Positions 42,072 through 50,580 of a stretch of DNA of 64,000 bases are shown piece after piece. The notes beneath the pieces were generated by a model that was given only the letters and a program-made list of their open reading frames with translations, was not told the origin of the DNA and made no database searches. Each line of letters opens with the position of its first letter. The first letter of the stretch is position 1. A program made the translations under genes and the position numbers. Source of the DNA: Sphingomonas sp. So64.6b. Its GTDB lineage: Bacteria; Pseudomonadota; Alphaproteobacteria; Sphingomonadales; Sphingomonadaceae. Where the stretch lies: positions 1,798,001-1,862,000 of the forward strand of contig NZ_CP048817.1 in the NCBI RefSeq assembly GCF_014171475.1, in the 5' to 3' direction.

Positions 42072-42338
42072 TCAGCGGCGATAACGAACCGTGCGGCAAC
42101 GGGTGATCTTGCGGCCATGATACCATGTGCGCTTGCAGACTTTGCGCGTGCCCCAGCGATGGCCGCGGCGGTCATTATGGCTCCAGTGGCGCCGGGTGGT
42201 GGTGCGCTCACGCACGACGACGCGTTCGCCGGATTGTACAGCGACGGTCGTACCGGCCACGGGTGCCGCAACAGCGGCGGTCGGGGCAAGGGCGGCAGCG
42301 CTGAGCAGTCCGGCGGCGATCATGACGAAGAATTTCAT
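42072..42338 (-). CDS. small exported basic protein
   Basis: 88 residues. A signal peptide (MKFFVMIAAGLLSAAALAPT, cleavage after AVAA) leads to a mature part rich in Arg, Lys, His and Trp (RRHWSHNDRRGHRWGTRKVC, CKRTWYHGRKITRC). Two cysteines could form a disulfide. GGAGAG precedes the ATG at 42338. Similar small basic periplasmic proteins are common in sphingomonads and have no known role. Confidence 0.8.
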   Translation of the reverse strand: MKFFVMIAAGLLSAAALAPTAAVAAPVAGTTVAVQSGERVVVRERTTTRRHWSHNDRRGHRWGTRKVCKRTWYHGRKITRCRTVRYRR

Positions 42339-42381
42339 CTGCTTCTCTCCTGGTACCGATATCGGCACGGGCTCGAAACGA

Positions 42382-42714
42382 TCATCTTCCCTGCATGTTC
42401 CGCGCTTCGCCGGGAATCCGCACTGTCAGAACGTCGATCGCCGTATCGAGCCATATCTGACAGGCGAGCCGGCTGGTCCGCGTCGCGCCGGCGGCGAGAT
42501 CGAGCATATCCTCCTCGTCCTCACTCGCTTTGGGCAAGCGCGCAAAATCCTCAGGGGCGACGATGACATGGCAGGTCGAACAAGCCATCTGGCCTTCGCA
42601 AGTGCCCTCGAGCGGCTGGCCATAAGCCTGAGCGAGGTCGAGCAGACGGTCGCCGGGAGCGCCTTGAACCTCCATCACCGAATCATCGTTGGAGATGAAG
42701 CGAATCCGCGTCAT
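42382..42714 (-). CDS. 2Fe-2S ferredoxin (adrenodoxin type)
   Basis: 110 residues. Cluster cysteines are in GTCEGQMACSTCHV and LACQI, the C-x5-C-x2-C...C spacing of ISC/adrenodoxin-type ferredoxins. GQPLEGTCEG and EEDMLDLA are also typical. It donates electrons in Fe-S assembly or to a monooxygenase. Its start overlaps the stop of the adjacent cysteine desulfurase, which favours a role in cluster assembly. Confidence 0.9.
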   Translation of the reverse strand: MTRIRFISNDDSVMEVQGAPGDRLLDLAQAYGQPLEGTCEGQMACSTCHVIVAPEDFARLPKASEDEEDMLDLAAGATRTSRLACQIWLDTAIDVLTVRIPGEARNMQGR

Positions 42715-43817
42715 GCGGCGATCCGTTGCGCGTCGACGGCGGTGTTGATGCGGTCCATCGCCTCGATCAGTTCGACCTCGGTCGTGTAGCGCCCGAAACC
42801 GATACGGATGCTCGATCGCGCCTGCGCTTCGCTCAGCCCGAGCGCACGAAGCACATGGCTCGAACGCCCCGAACCGCTGGCGCAGGCCGAACCGGCGGAA
42901 AAGGCGATGTCACGCAGATCGGACATCAGCCGTGCCACATCGAGCCCGTCGCGGCGGATGTTGAGATTGCCGTGATAGCGGTGGTCGCTCGATCCATTGA
43001 TCCTCCAGCGCGAGCCGAATCCCGCGACCGCCCGGCCCCATAGCCGTCCGACATGCGTCGCGTCAGGCTCGGCTTGCATCGCTGCCAGGCGCGCGGAGGC
43101 ACCGAAACCGGCGCACAGAGCCGGCGAGAGCGTACCGGAGCGGCCAAGTGCTTCTTGCCCGCCACCGTGCAGCAACGGCGCCAGAAACACGCCATCGCGC
43201 ACCCACAGCGCACCGATCCCCTTGGGCCCATGGATCTTGTGCGCGGAGATCGCGATCATGTCGCAGCCTTCCGGCATCGGCATGCGTCCAAAGCCTTGCA
43301 CGGCGTCGCACAGCATCACGGCGCCCGCCGCGCGCGCCATCGCCGCCAGTTCGGCGATCGGCTGCACCACGCCGATCTCATTATTGACCAGCATCGCCGC
43401 GACCAGCGCGGTTCCCGGCATGATCGCCGCGCGCGCGGCATCGAGGTCGACCAGACCCTCCGCGTGGACCGGCAACACGACCACCTCCCGCCCCGACCGC
43501 GCCAGTGCTTCGACGGTATCGAGCGTGGCGGCATGTTCGGTCGCGATGGTGACGATCCGCCCTGATGCCCCATCTCCCCGGGCACCTTTGATCGCCCAGT
43601 TGATCGCCTCGGTCGCGCCGCTGGTGAAGGCGAGCGTGCCGTTCGAGGGCAGCAATCTGCCAATATTCTCGCGTGCGACTTCGACCGCCGCTTTGGCCGC
43701 CCTGCCCGGCGCATGCGCCGAATGCGGGTTGGCATGCTGAGTCTCCAGCCAGGGCAGCATTGCCGCCAGTGCCTCCGGCGCGAGCGGGGTGGTTGCCTGG
43801 TAATCGAGATAGATCAT
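42711..43817 (-). CDS. cysteine desulfurase (NifS/IscS family), second copy
   Basis: 368 residues of aminotransferase class V. It opens MIYLDYQATTPLAPEALAAM, has the PLP lysine in SAHKIHGPKGIGALWV and the catalytic cysteine in SAGSACASGSGRSSHVLRAL. It removes sulfur from cysteine as an enzyme-bound persulfide. The ATG overlaps the upstream desulfurase stop as ATGA, and its own stop overlaps the ferredoxin start. Confidence 0.91.
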   Translation of the reverse strand: MIYLDYQATTPLAPEALAAMLPWLETQHANPHSAHAPGRAAKAAVEVARENIGRLLPSNGTLAFTSGATEAINWAIKGARGDGASGRIVTIATEHAATLDTVEALARSGREVVVLPVHAEGLVDLDAARAAIMPGTALVAAMLVNNEIGVVQPIAELAAMARAAGAVMLCDAVQGFGRMPMPEGCDMIAISAHKIHGPKGIGALWVRDGVFLAPLLHGGGQEALGRSGTLSPALCAGFGASARLAAMQAEPDATHVGRLWGRAVAGFGSRWRINGSSDHRYHGNLNIRRDGLDVARLMSDLRDIAFSAGSACASGSGRSSHVLRALGLSEAQARSSIRIGFGRYTTEVELIEAMDRINTAVDAQRIAA

Positions 43818-44905
43818 GCCGCAAACGCCCGGGCGCTGCGCGACACGGTGCGCCATTCGGCGATGAAGCGATCGATATCCGCCATGTTTGTAGTGCGGCC
43901 GAAGCTGACCCTCACCACTTCACGCGACGCCTCGACGCTCCAGCCCATCGCGCCAAGCACATGGCTCGGCTTCATGCTGCCCGACGAGCAGGCGCTGCCC
44001 GCGGAGACGGCGATACCGGCCATGTCGAAACGGATCAGCTGCGTCGCGGCCGGCAGGCCGGGCAGGCGATAGGAGCCGATCGCCGGATGACGCGGCTGGC
44101 CATCCGCGACGACGATGCCGCCCGAGCGGCCAATCGCGTCGTCCAGCTTCGCGCGCAGCGGCGCCAGTCGTTCGACGCTTTCCGGCTCGCCGAGCGCGGC
44201 CGCGAAGCCCAAGGCGGCGGGCAGATTCTCCGTGCCCGCGCGATAACCGCGCTCCTGACCCCCGGTCGGCAGCAACGTCGCGACATCGCGTACCAGCAAG
44301 GCGCCGATCCCGGGCGGGCCGCCACGCTTGTGCGCTGAAACGGCGATGAAATCGGCATGCTCGATCACCGCGGAATCCGCCGGAGCGGGCATCTGCGCCG
44401 CATCGACGAGAAGCAGCCCTCCCGCGCCATGAACGATCTCCGCCAGCGTCGCGATCGGCTGGCGTACGCCGGTTTCGCTGTTTGCCCATTGCAGCGCGAC
44501 GACAGAGCCCCCCGCAATAGCCAACGCTTCGCGCAGCGATACGAGATCGATCAGTCCGTTGGCATCCACAGCCACGATCGCGGCATCGGGCGCGGCGCGG
44601 ATCACCGCATCATGTTCAACCGCCGAGATGATCCAGCGATCCGCCACCGACCGTCCCAGTGCGATCGCCAGTGCTTCGCTCGCCCCGCTGGTCAGGATCA
44701 CTTCGCCCGGCCAGCCATAGGCCGACGCGATGCGTCCGCGCGCTTCTTCAAGCGCCGCGCGCGCGGCGCGACCCTCGGCATGGGGCGATGACGGATTGGC
44801 CCAATGCGCCATGCCATCGGCCATCGCGGCGATCGCCACGGGCAGCATCGGCGTGGTCGCGGCATGATCAAGATAAAGGCGTTCGGCCAAGCGGGTTTGT
44901 TCCAA
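43814..44905 (-). CDS. cysteine desulfurase (NifS/IscS family), first copy
   Basis: 363 residues, clearly homologous to the next gene but diverged. LYLDHAATTPMLPVAIAAM opens it, the PLP lysine is in SAHKRGGPPGIGALLV, and the cysteine loop is SAGSACSSGSMKPSHVLGAM. Both copies keep the lysine and cysteine, so both should be active. The start is a TTG at 44905 or the in-frame TTG just inside; no ATG precedes the conserved part. It may feed the ferredoxin-linked assembly, tRNA thiolation or the SufE at 15.6 kb. Confidence 0.88.
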   Translation of the reverse strand: MEQTRLAERLYLDHAATTPMLPVAIAAMADGMAHWANPSSPHAEGRAARAALEEARGRIASAYGWPGEVILTSGASEALAIALGRSVADRWIISAVEHDAVIRAAPDAAIVAVDANGLIDLVSLREALAIAGGSVVALQWANSETGVRQPIATLAEIVHGAGGLLLVDAAQMPAPADSAVIEHADFIAVSAHKRGGPPGIGALLVRDVATLLPTGGQERGYRAGTENLPAALGFAAALGEPESVERLAPLRAKLDDAIGRSGGIVVADGQPRHPAIGSYRLPGLPAATQLIRFDMAGIAVSAGSACSSGSMKPSHVLGAMGWSVEASREVVRVSFGRTTNMADIDRFIAEWRTVSRSARAFAA

Positions 44906-44987
44906 TTGCGAAAAGACGCATCTTGCCTATATAGCGCGCACATTCCAGCGCTCCACCGGCGCGCGCAGATATTGTCAGCAGGTCCCC

Positions 44988-45644
44988 ATGCCAGAAGTTA
45001 TTTTCCCCGGCCCCGACGGCCGTCTCGAAGGCCGTTTCGCCCCAGGTCCGCGTCCGCGCGCGCCGGTGGCAATGATCCTCCACCCGCACCCGTCGTCGGG
45101 CGGCACGATGAACAACCGTATCGTCCAGGAGCTCTACAAGACGTTCCAGCGGCGCGGATTCGCCACGTTGCGCTTTAATTTCCGTGGCGTCGGCAAGAGC
45201 CAGGGCACGTTCGACAACGGCATCGGCGAATTGTCCGACGCGGCGTCGGCGCTCGACTGGGTGCAGAGCTTCCACCCCGAAGCCTCGACCACCTGGATCG
45301 CCGGGTTCAGCTTCGGCGCGTGGATCGGCATGCAGTTGCTGATGCGCCGCCCGGAGATTCGCGGCTTTATCTCAGTCGCGCCGCCGGCGAACATGTACGA
45401 TTTCACTTTCCTCGCCCCTTGCCCGGCCAGCGGCATCATCATCCAGGGTGAGAATGACGAAGTTTCCCCGCCGCTCGCCACCCAGAAACTGGTCGACAAG
45501 CTGCGCACGCAAAAGCACATCACGATCCACCACGACACGATCCCCAAGGCGAACCACTTTTTCGAGCATGAAATGCCCGAACTGATGGGGTCGGTGGATA
45601 AGTATCTGGACATGCGGCTCGACCCGAACTCGCCGATTCGGTGA
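44988..45644 (+). CDS. alpha/beta-fold serine hydrolase
   Basis: 218 residues: ILHPHPSSGGTMNNRIVQEL, then LRFNFRGVGKSQG, the nucleophile elbow GFSFGAWIG, and the aspartate and histidine in GENDEVSPP and KANHFFEHE. It matches the small alpha/beta hydrolases conserved across alphaproteobacteria next to Fe-S and desulfurase genes. It is cytoplasmic, with no signal peptide. The substrate is unknown. The gene is divergent from the desulfurases, 82 bp away. Confidence 0.86.
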   Translation: MPEVIFPGPDGRLEGRFAPGPRPRAPVAMILHPHPSSGGTMNNRIVQELYKTFQRRGFATLRFNFRGVGKSQGTFDNGIGELSDAASALDWVQSFHPEASTTWIAGFSFGAWIGMQLLMRRPEIRGFISVAPPANMYDFTFLAPCPASGIIIQGENDEVSPPLATQKLVDKLRTQKHITIHHDTIPKANHFFEHEMPELMGSVDKYLDMRLDPNSPIR

Positions 45645-45802
45645 ATGGGTCGGGGCTGGGCGATGCCCGGCTGGTGCTTGTTCGACAGCATAAGCGGTTT
45701 TGAAGCCTGAGAGTCGCGTTTCCACCCCTGCCGCAATAGCGGGGGGCGGAGAGCGCGTGAATCGCCCCGCCCCTGCGACGGCCATCAACGATGGTGGATA
45801 GT

Positions 45803-45840
45803 CGGGAGATATGGGACACCCATAGTCGCATATCTTCCCG
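45803..45840 (+). repeat. dispersed palindromic repeat, copy B
   Basis: Contains the exact GAGATATGGGACACC followed by CATAGT and CGCATATCTTCCCG, which pairs with CGGGAGATATGGG at the left. A shortened second copy, GAGATATGGGCAC, occurs at 45888-45900 after an AT-rich stretch, next to the stop codon of the small membrane gene. Confidence 0.75.
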
Positions 45841-45903
45841 ATGCGGCGCGCGGCGGAAATTCTACAGTATATCTATTTATATTCAACGAGATATGGGCAC
45901 TTC

Positions 45904-46083
45904 TTACATCGTCCAGACAAAGACATTCCCCAACAGCACCACGGCCATGACCAGCAGGAGCGCGCCACGCTTTCGCTGACGGCCAGTCACGAGCAGATAG
46001 CCGCCGCCGATCAGGCAGGCAAAGAAGCCGATCATCGCGATGGCGGGCGCGGCTGCGGCGATTCCGGTGAGCGTCTGATTCAT
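45904..46083 (-). CDS. 59-residue two-helix membrane protein
   Basis: MNQTLTGIAAAAPAIAMIGF continues to FACLIGGGYLLVT as the first helix. A short basic loop, GRQRKRG, is followed by the second helix (ALLLVMAVVLLGNVFVWTM) at the very end. The positive-inside loop suggests both termini are periplasmic. It is GC-rich like its neighbours. AGGAAGCG upstream of the ATG may serve as ribosome binding site. No family is recognised. Confidence 0.65.
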   Translation of the reverse strand: MNQTLTGIAAAAPAIAMIGFFACLIGGGYLLVTGRQRKRGALLLVMAVVLLGNVFVWTM

Positions 46084-46140
46084 ATCCGCTTCCTAGCCGT
46101 TCGGTTTGAGCGAAGAAACGGGGCATAGCCGCATCAGCAT

Positions 46141-46361
46141 TCCCCTCCCTGCAAGGGAGGGGTTAGGGGTGGGTCAGCGCCGGACGGGGCTCGAAGCCCC
46201 GTTCCGGCGCTACGCGCCGAGCGATACGCTGCGCGATCGCACCCACCCCCTGCCCCAGTGCCGTGCGGCATCAAGGTCGGAATTGCCCCCGGCAATCCCT
46301 CAACCGTGCCGGGGGCATGGTTGACCTTGATTGCGCGCGGCACTCTTGCAGGGAGGGGAGA
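46141..46361. repeat. compound palindromic intergenic element
   Basis: A nested set of inverted repeats: CCCCTCCCTGCAAGGGAGGG at the left edge, and GGGGTGGGT (46166) against ACCCACCCC (46241). A GCGCCGG...CCGGCGC hairpin lies inside. AGTGCCG...ATCAAGGTC (46257-46278) pairs imperfectly with GACCTTGAT...CGGCACT (46323-46344), and CTTGCAGGGAGGGG ends it. It resembles the element at 48744-48855 in order of parts. No coding capacity. Confidence 0.75.
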
Positions 46362-46376
46362 GCGCCTACGAAAGCC

Positions 46377-47345
46377 TCAGTCTCCGTGCGCCAGCACGGC
46401 GCCATACGCAGCGAGATCGACATTACCGCCCGACAGGATCACCAGCATTCCCTCCTCGAGCGCTACCTTGCCGCTGAGCAGCGCCGCCAGCCCGACCGCG
46501 CCGCCGGGTTCGACCACCAGACGCAGTTTCTCAGCCGCCCAGCGTTGTGCCGCGCGAATCGCCGCTTCGCTGACCGCCACACCCTGCACGCCGCGCCGTG
46601 ACAGCACGTCGAAGGTCAGCGGCGACACACGAGTCGTCTGAAGCGCATCGCACGCGGTCGGCGGTGGATTGTCGCCGACCGGCTCGATCCATCCAGCCTC
46701 GAGCGAGCGTTTCATATCGTCCCAGCCTTCGGGCTCGGCCACCGTGATCGCCGCATCAGGCAGGCCAAGCGTGATGCCCGCGGAAAGGCCGCCACCGCCG
46801 CATGGCACGACCACTCGGCGGGGCGAACCCATGCCGAGCGCCGCCATTTGCGCCGCCGCCTCGATCCCTGCGCTACCTTGGCCTTCGATGATCCACGGGT
46901 CGTCGAAGCTTGGCACCAATATCGCACCACGCGCATGAGCGAGATGCGCCGCGATCTTCTCACGGCTTTCCATCGCGCGGTCGTAATCGACCACCTCGGC
47001 GCCCAGCGCGAGCGTACCGTCGCGCTTCGATTTGGGTGCGTCCGCCGGCATCACGATCGTCGCCGGCATGCCCAGTCGTTTCGCTGCCCAGGCGACGCCC
47101 TGAGCATGGTTGCCCGAGGAGAAAGCAACGACACCTTTTTCGCGCAAATCACTGTCGATTGCGGTGAGCCGATGCCATGCGCCGCGCAATTTGAACGCGC
47201 CCATCGGCTGCAGGCATTCGGCCTTGAAAGCCACCGGAATTCCACGGATTTCCGCCACGAACAGCGGAGATGGCGGCAAGATTGCCGCAATCTTGGCCGC
47301 AGCATCTCGCACCCCGGCCCGGGTCGGTTGTCGCACTAGAGTCAC
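46377..47345 (-). CDS. threonine/serine dehydratase-like PLP enzyme
   Basis: 322 residues of the fold-type II PLP family. The lysine that binds PLP is in MGAFKLRGAWHRL, followed by SSGNHAQGVAWAA, the phosphate-binding CGGGGLSAG and VVEPGGAVGLAALL. There is no C-terminal ACT regulatory domain, so it resembles catabolic threonine dehydratase or serine racemase rather than biosynthetic IlvA. The GTG at 47345 has GGGAGG six bases upstream. Confidence 0.88.
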   Translation of the reverse strand: MTLVRQPTRAGVRDAAAKIAAILPPSPLFVAEIRGIPVAFKAECLQPMGAFKLRGAWHRLTAIDSDLREKGVVAFSSGNHAQGVAWAAKRLGMPATIVMPADAPKSKRDGTLALGAEVVDYDRAMESREKIAAHLAHARGAILVPSFDDPWIIEGQGSAGIEAAAQMAALGMGSPRRVVVPCGGGGLSAGITLGLPDAAITVAEPEGWDDMKRSLEAGWIEPVGDNPPPTACDALQTTRVSPLTFDVLSRRGVQGVAVSEAAIRAAQRWAAEKLRLVVEPGGAVGLAALLSGKVALEEGMLVILSGGNVDLAAYGAVLAHGD

Positions 47346-47494
47346 ATTTTACCTCCCTGGTCCCCTCCGCGCGTCCAATAGCGCTTTACATCCGCGAAAG
47401 CCGACCCTATTTCGCCCATCCGCTGCCCCATGGGACTTCCAACCGCAAGGCAGTGTTTCGTGAACTTGTCTGCGGACATTGGAGGTCCCTTGAA

Positions 47495-48718
47495 TTGCAC
47501 AAGCATCATAACGCGCTGGGGTTAGCGACCACCCATTCTACCGCCCTTCCTTCGGCAGTAGAGATCGCCAACACTCGTCCGGTTCAGCCGGTCACGCTTA
47601 TTCGTCCGCATGCCGCTGCGCGTGCCGCCCGCTTCTTCGTCGAGAAGTTTCCGGGACGGTCGCTCTATGCGGTAAAGGCGAATCCGTCTCTCGACCTGAT
47701 CAAGGTGCTGTGGGACAGCGGAATCACGCATTACGACGTCGCCTCGATTGCCGAGGTGCGGCTCGTCGCGCGCACGCTGCCTGAGGCGACCCTGTGCTTC
47801 ATGCACCCGGTCAAGGCCGAGGAAGCGATCCACGAAGCCTATTTCAAATATGGCTGCCGCACGTTCAGCCTCGATTCGCTCGAGGAGCTGGACAAGATCC
47901 TGCGCGCGACCGAGCACGCCACTGACCTGACCTTGTGCGTCCGGCTGCGTGTGTCGTCGGAGCATTCGAAGCTGAGCCTTGCGTCCAAGTTCGGCTGCGC
48001 GCCGCATGAAGCCAAGGAGCTGCTGTTCGCGGCGCGTCAGGCGGCCGATGCGCTGGGCATCTGCTTCCATGTCGGCAGTCAGGCGATGTCGCCCGAAGCC
48101 TATGCCAATGCGATGGAGCGGGTTCGTGCAGCGATCGTCGAGGCGGCGGTCACGGTCGACGTGATCGACGTCGGCGGTGGTTTCCCTTCGACCTATCCGG
48201 GCATGGAGCCACCCCCGCTCGAACATTATTTCGAGACGATCCACCGCGCGTTCGAAAGCCTGCCGGTGAGCTATTCGTCCGAATTGTGGGCCGAGCCGGG
48301 CCGCGCGCTGTGCGCTGAGTACAGCTCGCTGATCGTGCGGGTCGAGCGTCGCCGCGGCGACGAACTGTACATCAACGACGGCGCGTATGGCGCGCTGTTC
48401 GATGCCGCGCATATCGGCTGGCGCTTCCCGGTGCAGCTGCTCCGCGAGCCAGACAGCCGTGCGCGCGACATGGAGTTCAGCTTCTACGGCCCGACCTGCG
48501 ACGATATGGATCACATGGCCGGTCCGTTCATGCTGCCTGCCGACACTCAGGCCGGCGATTATATCGAGATCGGCATGCTCGGCGCCTATGGCTGCGCAAT
48601 GCGCACTGCGTTCAACGGCTTCGGCTCGGATGAGACGGTGATCATCGACGACGAGCCGATGGCGTCGCTGTACGTCAGCGACGAACGTGAGGTCGCTTCG
48701 AACGTCGTCACGCTGTAA
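47495..48718 (+). CDS. ornithine/lysine decarboxylase, PLP fold type III
   Basis: About 407 residues with the alanine-racemase-like barrel of eukaryotic-type ornithine decarboxylases. The PLP lysine is in LYAVKANPS, CFHVGSQ and DVGGGFPSTYPG bind the cofactor, AEPGRALCAEYSSL follows, and the active-site cysteine is in YGPTCDDMDHM. It makes putrescine (or cadaverine). The start is TTG at 47495 with GGAGGT eight bases upstream; no ATG fits. It lies next to the DHS-like synthase, which uses putrescine. Confidence 0.88.
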   Translation: MHKHHNALGLATTHSTALPSAVEIANTRPVQPVTLIRPHAAARAARFFVEKFPGRSLYAVKANPSLDLIKVLWDSGITHYDVASIAEVRLVARTLPEATLCFMHPVKAEEAIHEAYFKYGCRTFSLDSLEELDKILRATEHATDLTLCVRLRVSSEHSKLSLASKFGCAPHEAKELLFAARQAADALGICFHVGSQAMSPEAYANAMERVRAAIVEAAVTVDVIDVGGGFPSTYPGMEPPPLEHYFETIHRAFESLPVSYSSELWAEPGRALCAEYSSLIVRVERRRGDELYINDGAYGALFDAAHIGWRFPVQLLREPDSRARDMEFSFYGPTCDDMDHMAGPFMLPADTQAGDYIEIGMLGAYGCAMRTAFNGFGSDETVIIDDEPMASLYVSDEREVASNVVTL

Positions 48719-48743
48719 CAGCACATCCCTACCGCTTTCTTCC

Positions 48744-48855
48744 TCCTCTCCCGCTTGCGGGAGGGGACCGAGGGGTGGGCTCGCGCTCACCACAGGCGAT
48801 AATGCTCGCGGATGGCGCGAGCCCACCCCCCGCCCCCTCCCGCAAGCGGGAGGGG
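48744..48855. repeat. compound palindromic intergenic element
   Basis: Two CTCCCGC...GCGGGAG hairpins (about 48744-48765 and 48834-48855) flank a long inverted repeat with perfect 15-base arms, GGGGTGGGCTCGCGC at 48772 and GCGCGAGCCCACCCC at 48815. It separates the two polyamine genes, and the Shine-Dalgarno of the second follows immediately. It is likely a non-autonomous repeat inserted between the genes. Confidence 0.8.
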
Positions 48856-48870
48856 ATTGGAGATTTGATA

Positions 48871-49920
48871 ATGACCGATACCACCCTCTCGAACCGCAAG
48901 GCCGAACTTCTCTCGACCACCGTCGAGCATATCGACATCACCAAGTTCGACGCGCGTCCGATCGTCGACGCGATGAAGAAGATGAGCTTCACCAGCCGCG
49001 ACCTGGGCCGCGCGACCGACATCTATAACCAGATGCTCGCCGATCCCGATTGCTCGATCTTCCTGGTCATCGCCGGTTCGACCAGCGCCGGCGGCTGCAT
49101 GGATCTCTATGCCGAGCTGCTGCGCAACAACATGATCGACGGCGTGGTCGCGACCGGCGCATCGATCGTCGACATGGATTTCTTCGAAGGCCTTGGCCAC
49201 AAACATTATCAGGCGCTCGAAGTGCCAGACGACGACACGCTGCGCTCGCTGCTGATCGACCGCATCTACGACACCTATATTGACGAAGAGCAGCTGCAGG
49301 ATTGCGACCACACGATCCTCGAGATCGCCAACAGCCTGGAACCGCGCCCCTATTCGAGCCGCGAGTTCATCCGTGCGATGGGCAAGTATCTGGTCGAGAA
49401 CGGCAAGAAGGACAACAGCCTGGTCAAGCTGGCGTACGAGCATGACGTGCCGATCTTCTGCCCGGCATTCGTCGACAGCTCGGCCGGTTTCGGGCTGGTC
49501 AAGCACCAAGTCGACCGCGCCAAGGAAGGCAAACCATACATGGTGCTCGACGCGATCGCCGATTTCCGCGAGCTGACCGACATCAAGATCAAGGCCGGCA
49601 CCACCGGACTGCTGATGATCGGCGGCGGCGTGCCGAAGAACTTCATCCAGGATACCGTCGTGTGCGCCGAGATCCTCGGCCATGACGATGTTCAGGTGCA
49701 CAAATATGCCGTGCAGATCACCGTCGCCGATGTGCGTGACGGGGCATGTTCCTCCTCGACGCTGCAGGAAGCGGCGAGCTGGGGCAAGGTGAATACCGGG
49801 ATCGAGCAGATGGTGTTCGCCGAAGCCGGTTCGGTGATGCCGCTGCTGGCCTCGGATGCCTATCATCGCGGGCTGTGGAAGAACCGGGTCAAGCGTCGCT
49901 GGGGTGCCAGCTTCGATTGA
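48871..49920 (+). CDS. deoxyhypusine-synthase-like homospermidine synthase
   Basis: 349 residues of the deoxyhypusine synthase family. Seen are IAGSTSAGGCMDLYAELLRN, GASIVDMDFFEG, PIFCPAFVDSSAGFGLV and the lysine in EAASWGKVN that corresponds to the catalytic lysine of DHS (EAVSWGKI). Bacteria do not have eIF5A, and DHS-like enzymes in bacteria make homospermidine from putrescine. The decarboxylase upstream would supply the substrate. GGAG is about nine bases before the ATG. Confidence 0.87.
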   Translation: MTDTTLSNRKAELLSTTVEHIDITKFDARPIVDAMKKMSFTSRDLGRATDIYNQMLADPDCSIFLVIAGSTSAGGCMDLYAELLRNNMIDGVVATGASIVDMDFFEGLGHKHYQALEVPDDDTLRSLLIDRIYDTYIDEEQLQDCDHTILEIANSLEPRPYSSREFIRAMGKYLVENGKKDNSLVKLAYEHDVPIFCPAFVDSSAGFGLVKHQVDRAKEGKPYMVLDAIADFRELTDIKIKAGTTGLLMIGGGVPKNFIQDTVVCAEILGHDDVQVHKYAVQITVADVRDGACSSSTLQEAASWGKVNTGIEQMVFAEAGSVMPLLASDAYHRGLWKNRVKRRWGASFD

Positions 49921-49965
49921 GATTGGGGATTGAGGTTGGGGCGACCGAGGCAAGTCGACAGAATT

Positions 49966-49996
49966 GGGGCACCGGATTGATCCGGTGCCCCTTTTT
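49966..49996 (+). terminator. rho-independent terminator after the polyamine genes
   Basis: GGGGCACCGGAT-TG-ATCCGGTGCCCC, a perfect 12-bp stem with a 2-base loop, followed by TTTTT. Confidence 0.95.
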
Positions 49997-50011
49997 CATG
50001 AATGATGCGGT

Positions 50012-50446
50012 TCAGCGTCCATTGGCGTGACAGCTGTCCTTGCCGTCCGATCCGATCACGCGGTGGCGCGCGAAATCATAGCGATCGGTAAAGAACAACC
50101 GCTTCTTCTGGCCCGGCCGCTGTTCATAGACCGAACGCGTCACCATCATGCCCTTACGGCTGTGAATGGCGTAGCTGTCGATGGGACCGCGCGCATCGCG
50201 CACGGTGCCGAGGTAAAGCTGTGATCCGACCGTCGAGATCTTCTTGCGGCCTGCCGCGCCGGTGGCGAACATGTCGGTGCCGATCACCTCGTAGATCGTC
50301 GCATCCTTGCTCGGAACACCCCTGAGTAGTTCATGACAGGTCATTGTGAGCGCCGGGGGTGCAGCGCGCGATTCTCCATGGGCGATGGTGATTGAGGAAA
50401 CGACCATCACCGCGCCGATCAGATATGAGCGTGCCGTCACTCGCAT
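50012..50446 (-). CDS. exported hypothetical protein
   Basis: 144 residues. A signal peptide (LIGAVMVVSSITIAHGESRA) precedes a mature domain with TCHELLRGVPSKDATIYEVI and KKISTVGSQLYLGTVRDARG. The ending is FFTDRYDFARHRVIGSDGKD plus a cysteine, so two mature cysteines may pair. No family is recognised. GGGAGAG lies at the ATG. It is convergent with the polyamine operon terminator. Confidence 0.72.
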   Translation of the reverse strand: MRVTARSYLIGAVMVVSSITIAHGESRAAPPALTMTCHELLRGVPSKDATIYEVIGTDMFATGAAGRKKISTVGSQLYLGTVRDARGPIDSYAIHSRKGMMVTRSVYEQRPGQKKRLFFTDRYDFARHRVIGSDGKDSCHANGR

Positions 50447-50580
50447 CTCTCCCGTTTATGGACTGAAGGACAATACGATGACGATGGTGCAATGGTTCCC
50501 GGACGCCGCCCGGGGAAAGTTGCGCATCCGTTTCGATTGGGGCAGCTTGCCCAACAAATACAAAAGGGGGGACCTGAACG

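Noticed and set aside
41800..42084. Plus-strand frame across the SRP RNA
   Set aside because: The translated sequence is only the reverse complement of the SRP RNA core; such frames are a known annotation artefact.
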